From Frankiaceae bacterium (GTDB lineage Bacteria > Actinomycetota > Actinomycetes > JAVEEB01), in assembly GCA_030840665.1 (NCBI GenBank), contig JAVEEB010000003.1, forward strand, positions 1 through 9,446: 9,446 bases of DNA, in the 5' to 3' direction. Position numbers and translations under genes: made by a program. Each line of letters starts with the position of its first letter. The stretch's first letter is position 1. Shown piece after piece: positions 1-5,344 of the stretch. Under the pieces are notes generated by a model. The model was given only the letters and a program-made list of their open reading frames with translations, did not search any database and was not told the origin of the DNA.

Positions 1-184
1 CTCGATCGCGTCTGGGGGCCTGCGCAGCGCGGTCGCTACCCCCCAGGGCCGCGAGCCGCTTGGCGCTCTCCACCCGGATGAGGGTCTCGAGCCCCTCCCG
101 TATCAAGGACGTCCGCTCAGTAACGCCCGTCAGCTCCGCGGCTCGGGCAAGGAGCTCGTCGTCGATCGTCACAGTGGTCCGCAT
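1..184 (-). CDS. VapB-family type II antitoxin, C-terminus cut by window edge
   Basis: Reading leftward from an ATG at 184-182, 61 codons are visible before the edge. The protein begins MRTTVTIDDELLARAAELTG and continues with TERTSLIREGLETLIRVESAKRLAALGG. This is the pattern of short VapB antitoxins: an N-terminal beta strand for DNA binding, a ribbon-helix-helix-like segment, then a helix ending in a toxin-wrapping tail with a small Gly-rich turn. Such antitoxins neutralise a PIN-domain VapC RNase and, with it, repress their own operon. An AGGAGG ribosome site lies at 192-197, seven bases before the ATG, which fixes the start. The usual partner toxin gene would lie just left of the window and cannot be confirmed. 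From memory, M. tuberculosis also has a vapBC pair (vapBC32) downstream of ychF in the same direction, though its antitoxin differs in sequence. Family call is fairly sure; pairing with VapC is inferred. Confidence 0.8.
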   Translation of the reverse strand, partial: MRTTVTIDDELLARAAELTGVTERTSLIREGLETLIRVESAKRLAALGGSDRAAQAPRRDR

Positions 185-210
185 GTCGGAGCCTCCTCGT
201 TCCAGCATCA

Positions 211-243
211 AGATTAGCACCAGATGATGGCGCTCTGGATGCT
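211..243 (-). promoter_or_regulatory. Candidate vapB promoter with overlapping inverted repeat (autoregulatory operator)
   Basis: On the minus strand a -10-like TAATCT lies at 216-211. It overlaps one end of an inverted repeat: left arm AGCACCAGA (216-224), 9-base spacer, right arm TCTGGATGCT (234-243), matching except for one extra base in the right arm. A 17-base spacer puts the -35 position at 239-234 (TCCAGA, weak), so the repeat would cover the whole core promoter. VapB antitoxins and VapBC complexes typically bind palindromes of this kind in their own promoters. The repeat is seen; the operator role is inferred. Confidence 0.45.
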
Positions 244-300
244 GCTTATGTTCAGGTTGGACCTGGCCCGACTGCATGGGCTTGACTCTGCCCGCTCGGC

Positions 301-855
301 TCACCAGGGCCCGTGATCGCCGATCACGTCGGGTGCGGGTGCCCAATCGTCGCGGGTCCCGGTGGCGGCATAGAACCGGCGCACCTCAGCCTCGGGGTAC
401 TTGGAGACTCGCACGGTCGCCAAGTTGGGTGCCGCCTCCAGCTCTCCCAGGGACTCGTCCGCCGGTCGCACACCGAACAGCTCCAGATGTTCCAGGCGCG
501 GAAGGTCGGCGAGTGGCCTCAGGGAGACAACTGTCGTCACCTTCCCGCCCGAGTCCCAACTTGGCAACGTCGCAAGCCTGAGGGTTCGGAGTCGTCGGAG
601 CCGGGCTAAAGGGCGCAGGTCCGACACCAGTGGAATGTGCAGCAGGGACAGGTATTCGAGCTGCTCAAGCGCAGCTACGGCATCCAGATCCGCGTCCGGA
701 TAAGTAGCGACCAGCAGAGTTCGGAGGTTGATGTAGGAGCTAACGCTGGACAACGACCGGTATCCGCAATGCCAAATCCGGAGAGCCTCTACTTGGGTGA
801 CACCACCCACCAAGGGCATGTCGGGCGACATGTCACGTGTCAGCTCAACGATCAT
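301..855 (-). CDS. Leucine-rich-repeat protein, function unknown
   Basis: This is a 184-residue protein with about five irregular leucine-rich repeats and no signal peptide or membrane segment, so probably cytosolic. Repeat signatures include VEALRIWHC (about 23-31), LRTLLVATYP, LEYLSLLHIP followed by DLRPLARLRRL, LRTLRLATLP, and LEHLELFGV. The form LxxLxL with a following D-L-x-P-L-A turn resembles internalin-type repeats. LRR folds usually bind proteins; no catalytic motif is visible. The ATG at 855 is the first ATG, GTG or TTG in this frame after an in-frame stop inside the 3' end of ychF, so the start is well bounded, although no good Shine-Dalgarno precedes it. The gene lies 85 bases downstream of ychF, behind a hairpin, and 116 bases upstream of vapB, all on the same strand. 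Its DNA is visibly less GC-biased than its neighbours, consistent with acquisition. Coding status is fairly sure; the role is unknown. Confidence 0.75.
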   Translation of the reverse strand: MIVELTRDMSPDMPLVGGVTQVEALRIWHCGYRSLSSVSSYINLRTLLVATYPDADLDAVAALEQLEYLSLLHIPLVSDLRPLARLRRLRTLRLATLPSWDSGGKVTTVVSLRPLADLPRLEHLELFGVRPADESLGELEAAPNLATVRVSKYPEAEVRRFYAATGTRDDWAPAPDVIGDHGPW

Positions 856-889
856 TTCCGGCGGCGCATGATCATTGCCTGGCGAGCGA

Positions 890-910
890 ACGGCCTTGCT
901 GTCAGGCCGT
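890..910 (-). terminator. Hairpin downstream of ychF, candidate terminator without U-tract
   Basis: ACGGCCT (890-896) and AGGCCGT (904-910) form a perfect 7-bp stem around a 7-base loop, beginning 30 bases after the ychF stop on the minus strand. No run of U follows, as is common for high-GC actinobacterial terminators. It would separate ychF from the LRR gene. Structure is seen; termination is inferred. Confidence 0.5.
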
Positions 911-940
911 CCGGCTGTTCGATCAAGCCTTCTGCCCTGA

Positions 941-2014
941 TCACACGTTGAAGCGGAACTCGACGACGTCGCCGTCCTGCATCACGTATTCCTTGCCCTC
1001 GATGCGGGCCTTGCCGGCGGCGCGAGCAGCCGCGACGGAGCCGACCGCCATGAGGTCTTCGTACGAAATGATCTCGGCTTTGATGAAGCCCTTCTGGAAA
1101 TCTGTGTGGATGACCCCTGCGGCCTCCGGTGCCGTGTCGCCCTTGTGGATCGTCCAGGCGCGCGTTTCCTTGGGACCCGCGGTGAGGTACGTCTGCAGAC
1201 CCAAGGTGTCGAAGCCGACATGCGCAAGGCGGGCGAGACCGGACTCGTTCTGGCCGACCGACTCGAGTAACTCCGCGGCCTCGTCGTCGGGAAGCTCGGT
1301 CAGGTCCGCCTCGAGCTTTGCGGCGAGGAAGACCGACTTGGCCGGGGCCACGAGCGCCGAGAGCTTGTCCTGCAACGCCGTGTCGCTCAGCTGCGACTCG
1401 TCGACATTGAAGACGTAGATGAAGGGCTTGGCTGTCAGCAGGTGCAGGTCGCGCAGCGGCTCGATGTCCATGCCGGAGGCCGCGATGGTGGTGCCCGACT
1501 CGAGCACCTCCTTCGCGCGCTGCGTCGCGGCGAGCTGCGGCGCGAGGTCCTTCTTCAGCTTGGCTTCGCGTTCGAGCTTCGGCAGGCGGTTCTCGACGGT
1601 CTGCAGGTCGGCGAGGATGAGTTCGGTGTTGATGATCTCGATGTCGTCGCGGGGATCGACGCGACCCGACACGTGCACCACGTTGTCGTCGTCGAACGCG
1701 CGGACCACCTGGCAGATCGCGTCCGTGTCCCGGATGTTGGCGAGGAACTTGTTGCCCAGCCCCTCACCCTCACTCGCGCCGGCGACGATGCCGGCGATGT
1801 CCACGAACGTCACGGCGGCGGGGAGGATCTTCTGGCTGCCGAACACCTCCGCCAGCTTCGCGAGGCGCGCATCCGGGACGCCGACGATGCCGACATTCGG
1901 CTCGATCGTGGCGAACGGGTAGTTCGCGGCCAGGACGTTGTTGTGCGTCAGGGCGTTGAACAGGGTGGACTTGCCGACATTGGGCAGGCCGACGATGCCG
2001 ATGGAAAGGGACAC
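941..2014 (-). CDS. ychF: Redox-regulated ATPase YchF (OLA1/Obg-related)
   Basis: The protein has 357 residues, matching the family length (E. coli 363). YchF is a ribosome-associated P-loop NTPase that prefers ATP and has been linked to translation and oxidative-stress responses. The P-loop is GLPNVGKST at residues 9-17. The G3 motif is in FVDIAGI. The G4 position reads NVDE rather than the GTPase NKxD, the substitution associated with ATP preference. A long coiled coil follows around the REAKLKKDLAPQL segment. The C-terminal TGS domain includes TAGPKETRAWTIHKG and GVIHTDFQKGF and ends in VMQDGDVVEFRFNV, typical of the family. The start is the GTG at 2014-2012, because recognisable sequence begins at SLSIGIVGLPNVG; the open frame upstream of it is not family-like. 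There is no Shine-Dalgarno, but a -10-like hexamer sits six bases upstream. The gene diverges from rmuC. Confidence 0.97.
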   Translation of the reverse strand: MSLSIGIVGLPNVGKSTLFNALTHNNVLAANYPFATIEPNVGIVGVPDARLAKLAEVFGSQKILPAAVTFVDIAGIVAGASEGEGLGNKFLANIRDTDAICQVVRAFDDDNVVHVSGRVDPRDDIEIINTELILADLQTVENRLPKLEREAKLKKDLAPQLAATQRAKEVLESGTTIAASGMDIEPLRDLHLLTAKPFIYVFNVDESQLSDTALQDKLSALVAPAKSVFLAAKLEADLTELPDDEAAELLESVGQNESGLARLAHVGFDTLGLQTYLTAGPKETRAWTIHKGDTAPEAAGVIHTDFQKGFIKAEIISYEDLMAVGSVAAARAAGKARIEGKEYVMQDGDVVEFRFNV

Positions 2015-2020
2015 GGGGCC

Positions 2021-2026
2021 ATTGTC
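2021..2026 (-). promoter_or_regulatory. Candidate -10 element for a leaderless ychF transcript
   Basis: On the minus strand GACAAT (2026-2021) ends six bases before the GTG start of ychF. In actinobacteria the -10 element (TANNNT, with A at position 2 and T at position 6 most important) lies about 6-7 bases before the transcription start, so RNA would begin at or next to the start codon. The absence of a Shine-Dalgarno fits. No clear -35 is visible. Confidence 0.4.
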
Positions 2027-2051
2027 GCGGGTCGGGGTCCGCGCTCCGTCG

Positions 2052-2107
2052 CCGCGGGTGGTCCGTACCAAAAGGGCGACTCTTGTACGACCCCCGCGGG
2101 CGGACCG
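2052..2107. repeat. Imperfect direct repeat in the ychF-rmuC divergent intergenic region
   Basis: CCGCGGGTGGTCCG (2052-2065) and CCGCGGGCGGACCG (2094-2107) agree at 12 of 14 positions and start 42 bases apart, close to four helical turns. They lie between the two divergent start codons, 38 bases from the ychF GTG and 46 from the rmuC ATG. A shared regulator site is possible, but GC-rich words recur by chance in such genomes. Confidence 0.25.
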
Positions 2108-2153
2108 GCGAGCCACAGCAATTTTGTCGGCGGCCGCTGCCACCATCGGCTCC

Positions 2154-3539
2154 ATGGACATCACAACGGTCTTCCTCGTCATCCTCGGTCTGGTCGCCGG
2201 CGCCGGCCTCGGCTGGTATGCCGCCGCCGGACGCGCCGCGACGACCTCCACCGCCGCCGACCGCTCGCTGCGCGAAGAGCTGGCGGCCACCCGCTCGCGC
2301 CAGGCGCAGCTGGAGGCGACGCTGCACGCCGAGCGTGCGGCCACCGCCGACAAGCTCGAGACGATGCGCGAGATGCACGCACAAGCGCAGGAGCAACTGC
2401 TCGAGCGCTTCAAGTCGCTGTCCCAGGACGCCCTTGCGGCCAACAGCCAGCAGTTCCTGCACCTCGCCGAGACCCGCATGCAGCAGGCCAGCGAGAAGGC
2501 CACGGGCGAGCTGGACCAGCGCCGCCAGGCCTTCGAGATGCTCGTCACCCCGTTGAAGGAGACGCTCACCAAGGTCGAGACGCAGCTCGTCCAGACCGAG
2601 ACGGCCCGCGTTGCCGCCCAGGCGCAACTTCGCGAGCAGATCGCGAACGTCCGGCAATCCTCGGAGGACCTCCGCCGCGACACCGCCGCCCTCGTCAGCG
2701 CGCTCCGCAAGCCCCAGACCCGCGGCCAGTGGGGCGAGATGCAGCTGCGCCGCGTCGTCGAAGTGGCCGGCATGGTCGAGCACTGCGATTTCGAGGTTCA
2801 GTCGACGATCCAGACCTCGGAAGGTGCGCTGCGGCCCGACATGATCGTCCGCCTCGCCGGCGCCAAGCAGGTCGTCGTCGACTCCAAGGTGCCGCTCACG
2901 GCGTTCCTCGACGCCGCCGACGCGAGCGACGACCTCACCCGCGCCAGCCGGCTCGCCGATCACGCCCGGCTCCTGCGCACGCACATCGACCAGCTGTCGG
3001 CGAAGGCCTACTGGGACAAACTCCCGTGCTCGCCGGAGTTTGTCGTGCTGTTCGTGCCCGGCGAGGCGTTCCTCGCGCAGGCGCTCGACAGTGACTCCAC
3101 CCTCATGGAGCACGCCGCCGCCCGCCGCGTCGTCCTGGCCACGCCCATGACCCTGATCGCGCTCCTGCGCACGGTCGCCTACGCCTGGACGCAGGAGGCG
3201 TTGGCCGACAACGCGAAGGCCGTCTTCGAGCTCGGCCGCGAGCTCTACAAGCGCCTGAGCACTCTGGGCAGTCACGTCGACAAGCTCGGCAAGAGCCTGG
3301 CCGGGGCCGTCGGGTCGTACAACGACGCGGTCGGTTCCCTGGAGGGCCGGGTGCTGACCCAGGCCCGCAAGCTCAACGACATGCGCGTGATCGACGCAGA
3401 ACTGGCGTCCCCACGGTCGATCGACACCCTGCCGCGACCCCTGTCCGCGCCTGAGTTGACCCGTTCATCACCCGAAGGGGGAAACCTTCTGGTGCTGCCA
3501 GGCGTTGAGGACAACGAGCGCGCCAGCGCTCGCGGCTGA
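2154..3539 (+). CDS. rmuC: DNA recombination protein RmuC
   Basis: The protein has 461 residues. RmuC proteins have a PD-(D/E)XK nuclease-like fold and in E. coli limit recombination and inversion at short inverted repeats; a direct activity for this protein is not shown. One N-terminal membrane helix lies at about 3-24 (TTVFLVILGLVAGAGLGWY), followed by a long Ala/Gln/Glu-rich coiled coil at about 35-185. The conserved core begins at TRGQWGEMQL (E195), continues through ALRPDMIV (D229) to VVVDSKVPL (D243, K245), which form the expected acidic and lysine active-site pattern, and then YWDKLPCSPEFVVLFVPGEAF at about 287-306. The tail after about 412 is low-complexity. The ATG at 2154 gives a protein starting right at the membrane helix, and upstream frame sequence is not family-like. 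There is no clear ribosome site; CACCAT seven bases upstream could be a weak -10. It lies 69 bases upstream of the DUF6542 gene. Confidence 0.95.
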   Translation: MDITTVFLVILGLVAGAGLGWYAAAGRAATTSTAADRSLREELAATRSRQAQLEATLHAERAATADKLETMREMHAQAQEQLLERFKSLSQDALAANSQQFLHLAETRMQQASEKATGELDQRRQAFEMLVTPLKETLTKVETQLVQTETARVAAQAQLREQIANVRQSSEDLRRDTAALVSALRKPQTRGQWGEMQLRRVVEVAGMVEHCDFEVQSTIQTSEGALRPDMIVRLAGAKQVVVDSKVPLTAFLDAADASDDLTRASRLADHARLLRTHIDQLSAKAYWDKLPCSPEFVVLFVPGEAFLAQALDSDSTLMEHAAARRVVLATPMTLIALLRTVAYAWTQEALADNAKAVFELGRELYKRLSTLGSHVDKLGKSLAGAVGSYNDAVGSLEGRVLTQARKLNDMRVIDAELASPRSIDTLPRPLSAPELTRSSPEGGNLLVLPGVEDNERASARG

Positions 3540-3568
3540 CCGACAGCATCTTCGCGCCCCCTGCGCGT

Positions 3569-3574
3569 TACCGT
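3569..3574 (+). promoter_or_regulatory. Candidate -10 element upstream of the DUF6542 gene
   Basis: TACCGT matches the actinobacterial TANNNT pattern and lies 34 bases before the ATG at 3609. RNA would start near 3581, giving a leader of about 28 bases that contains the palindrome at 3584-3595 and the ribosome site. No good -35 hexamer is present, so confidence is low. The gene could also be read from the rmuC promoter. Confidence 0.3.
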
Positions 3575-3583
3575 GTCCCCGCA

Positions 3584-3595
3584 CGCAAATTTGCG
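3584..3595. promoter_or_regulatory. Perfect 12-bp AT-cored palindrome before the DUF6542 gene
   Basis: CGCAAATTTGCG is its own reverse complement and directly adjoins the Shine-Dalgarno GAAAGGA (3595-3601). An AAATTT core is conspicuous in such GC-rich DNA. With no loop it is more likely a binding site for a dimeric regulator than an RNA hairpin. The symmetry is seen; operator function is inferred. Confidence 0.4.
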
Positions 3596-3608
3596 AAAGG
3601 ACATTGGG

Positions 3609-4286
3609 ATGACGCAGGAGTACTCGCCGGATCCAACCCCGGCCCGTGCTGACGGCGATATCCCCGTCGCGCCCACTCATTTCGGTCCAGCCACGACCGT
3701 CACCACCAAAAAGCACCGCCCGGCGACGCGCAGCGCCACCCTCGGCAGCGCCCCACGGCCTGTCCGTCAGCGCCTCCCTCGGCGGCGCCCGCTGGCGTTC
3801 TTCGGAGATTCACGCGGGCTGACGTTCCTCGGCGCAGTGATCGTTGCGGCCGTCATCGGCACGATCGGCGGCGTCATCAGCGCCGGCACGCACAGCTGGG
3901 TCGGCACCGTGTTCCGGATCTGCTTCATCGGCGGCTGCGTGCTCGCGGCGATCCTGGTGCACCGCGAGGACCTGCTCACAGTCGCGTTCATGCCGCCGCT
4001 GCTCTTCGTGGCCACCGCGACGGCCGTGGGCGTGGCCCAGGCGGTCATTGCGTCGGCCGCCATCGTGAAGAAGGTCGAGTTCCAGGTCGGCTACGCGATG
4101 TCCTTCGGGGCCCGGACGTTGTGGTACGCGACCATCGCGACGGCCGTGACCGTCCTCGTAATGTTCTTCGTACGCCGTGGCCACCCGGCGCCGCGCTTGT
4201 CGTACACGCCAAGTTCTCTTGAGCCGGAGCCGCAGTCGAGGTCGACCATCGACCCGCAAGCCCCCTACTCGCCGGGTCTCGGCTAA
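3609..4286 (+). CDS. DUF6542 family integral membrane protein
   Basis: The protein has 225 residues and unknown function. It has a disordered, Pro/Arg-rich basic N-terminus (1-65), four predicted membrane helices at about 71-93, 100-118, 122-148 and 169-188, and a short Ser/Pro-rich tail. The third helix carries [20 protein letters not shown], typical of the DUF6542 domain as I recall it. The start at 3609 is chosen because GAAAGGA lies seven bases upstream; an earlier in-frame ATG at 3573 overlaps the likely promoter and has no ribosome site. By the positive-inside rule the Arg-rich N-terminus is probably cytoplasmic. The gene is co-directional with rmuC, 69 bases downstream. Its TAA stop (4284-4286) overlaps the TAG stop of ispH on the other strand. 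Orthologues lie beside ispH and ychF in mycobacteria (Rv1111c position, from memory), but this has not given a function. Confidence 0.85.
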   Translation: MTQEYSPDPTPARADGDIPVAPTHFGPATTVTTKKHRPATRSATLGSAPRPVRQRLPRRRPLAFFGDSRGLTFLGAVIVAAVIGTIGGVISAGTHSWVGTVFRICFIGGCVLAAILVHREDLLTVAFMPPLLFVATATAVGVAQAVIASAAIVKKVEFQVGYAMSFGARTLWYATIATAVTVLVMFFVRRGHPAPRLSYTPSSLEPEPQSRSTIDPQAPYSPGLG

Positions 4287-5257
4287 GCGCGCAGGTCGCG
4301 CCGCAACTCGTGCGGCAGGGCGAAGACGAGACGTTCCTCGGCTGCCTCGACCTCTTCCACCGCGCCGAATCCGCGCTCGGCCAGCCAGGTCAGCAGGTCG
4401 TGCACCAGCACCTCCGGCACTGATGCCCCACTGGTCACGCCCACCGTCGTCACGCCGTCCAGCCAGGCCTCTTGGACCTCCGCCGCGTAGTCGACGAGGT
4501 AGGCCGCTCGGGCGCCCGCGTCGAGGGCAACTTCGACGAGCCGCACCGAATTGGACGAGTTCGTCGAGCCCACCACGAGCACGAGGTCGCAGCTGAGCGC
4601 CATCTGCTTCACGGCGAGCTGGCGGTTCTGCGTGGCGTAACAGATGTCGTCACTCGGTGGGTCCATCAGCGCCGGGAACCGCTCGCGCAGGGCCGCCACG
4701 GTCGTCATCGTCTCGTCGACGGACAACGTCGTCTGCGACAGCCAGGCCACGCGTGACTCGTCGCGGACCGGCACCGCCGCCGCCTCGTCGACCCCGTCGA
4801 CCAGGTGGATGTGCGAGGGCGCCTCACCCATCGTGCCGACGACTTCCTCGTGGCCCTCGTGGCCGATCAGCAGGATGTCGTAGTCGGCGTCCGCGAAACG
4901 CCGAGCCTCGTTGTGCACCTTCGTCACGAGGGGGCAGGTCGCGTCGATGGTCCGCAACTGCCGCCCGGCGGCCTCGGCATGCACCTCGGGCGCTACGCCG
5001 TGCGCGCTGAAGACCACGATGGCGCCCTCGGGCACCTCGTCCGTTTCCTCGACGAAGATCGCGCCCTTGTTCTCGAGGCTGCGCACAACGTGGATGTTGT
5101 GGACGATCTGCTTGCGGACGTAGATCGGGGCCCCGTACTGCTCGATGGCCCGCTCCACGGCCTGGACGGCGCGGTCGACGCCGGCGCAATAGCCTCGCGG
5201 CTTGGCGAGCAGGACGCGACGGGGAGGGGTTGCGAGGGGGGTGGACACGGCCCTCAT
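4283..5257 (-). CDS. ispH: 4-hydroxy-3-methylbut-2-enyl diphosphate reductase IspH (LytB)
   Basis: The predicted protein has 324 residues. IspH catalyses the last step of the MEP pathway in the cytoplasm, reducing HMBPP to IPP and DMAPP with a [4Fe-4S] cluster. The three cluster cysteines are present: C24 in [12 protein letters not shown]108 in [14 protein letters not shown] and C206 in [11 protein letters not shown]. Substrate-binding motifs are also present: H53 in IVHN, H86 in FSAHGV, H136 and the catalytic glutamate E138 in [19 protein letters not shown] at 177-184, STNSSNS at 231-237 and [10 protein letters not shown] around 273-282. Sequence similarity to the mycobacterial enzyme is high throughout. 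The ATG at 5257 has no Shine-Dalgarno. A GTG at 5248 (residue 4) lies seven bases after TAGCAT and would give a leaderless 321-residue form; the cluster motifs are unaffected. The gene diverges from the lipid-droplet-like gene and converges on DUF6542. Confidence 0.98.
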   Translation of the reverse strand: MRAVSTPLATPPRRVLLAKPRGYCAGVDRAVQAVERAIEQYGAPIYVRKQIVHNIHVVRSLENKGAIFVEETDEVPEGAIVVFSAHGVAPEVHAEAAGRQLRTIDATCPLVTKVHNEARRFADADYDILLIGHEGHEEVVGTMGEAPSHIHLVDGVDEAAAVPVRDESRVAWLSQTTLSVDETMTTVAALRERFPALMDPPSDDICYATQNRQLAVKQMALSCDLVLVVGSTNSSNSVRLVEVALDAGARAAYLVDYAAEVQEAWLDGVTTVGVTSGASVPEVLVHDLLTWLAERGFGAVEEVEAAEERLVFALPHELRRDLRA

Positions 5258-5261
5258 GCTA
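5256..5261 (-). promoter_or_regulatory. Candidate -10 element for ispH, implying a leaderless GTG start
   Basis: On the minus strand TAGCAT (5261-5256) fits TANNNT and ends seven bases before an in-frame GTG at 5248-5246. Its last two bases belong to the ATG at 5257, so if this is the promoter the true start would be the GTG. No recognisable -35 is present; that region is occupied by an inverted repeat. Confidence 0.4.
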
Positions 5262-5289
5262 CGTGGGAGCGGATAGCTCTGCCCCCACG
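5262..5289. promoter_or_regulatory. Inverted repeat between divergent ispH and the lipid-droplet-like gene
   Basis: CGTGGG (5262-5267) and CCCACG (5284-5289) are perfect inverted arms. Nested inside, GAGC (5267-5270) and GCTC (5276-5279) flank GGATA. Together they form nine paired positions with a five-base bulge on one side. It abuts the ispH -10 candidate and lies 56-83 bases before the plus-strand ATG at 5345, so a bound factor could affect both genes. Role inferred. Confidence 0.3.
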
Positions 5290-5344
5290 GTTTCGCGCCC
5301 GGGCGGCGATGGGCACTGCACGGTCAACGACACGGAGGTCAGCG

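Noticed and set aside
313..327. GTGATC-GCC-GATCAC hairpin near the LRR stop codon as a terminator
   Set aside because: The 6-bp stem lies inside the coding sequence (residues VIGDH) with no U-tract; coding constraint explains it as well.
276..951. Overlapping plus-strand frames of about 100 residues
   Set aside because: They are antisense to the LRR gene, lack ribosome sites and show low-complexity or random composition.
856..975. Possible fusion or frameshift joining ychF to the LRR gene, because the LRR frame stays open past its ATG into ychF
   Set aside because: The frame hits a stop inside the ychF 3' end, contains no ATG, GTG or TTG before 855, and YchF ends normally at FRFNV. A hairpin also separates the genes.
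941..2773. A 610-residue minus-strand frame running through the start of ychF
   Set aside because: Only the last 357 residues are family-like. The upstream part is antisense to rmuC, Ser/Arg-rich and without recognisable motifs; the real start is the GTG at 2014.
1442..3094. A 550-residue plus-strand frame across ychF and rmuC
   Set aside because: It is out of frame with rmuC, antisense to ychF, and has Arg/Gly/His-rich composition typical of shadow frames in GC-rich DNA.
4805..5344. 180 extra residues in frame before the lipid-droplet-like protein
   Set aside because: This stretch is antisense to ispH, whose conserved motifs cover it, and a strong ribosome site precedes the ATG at 5345.
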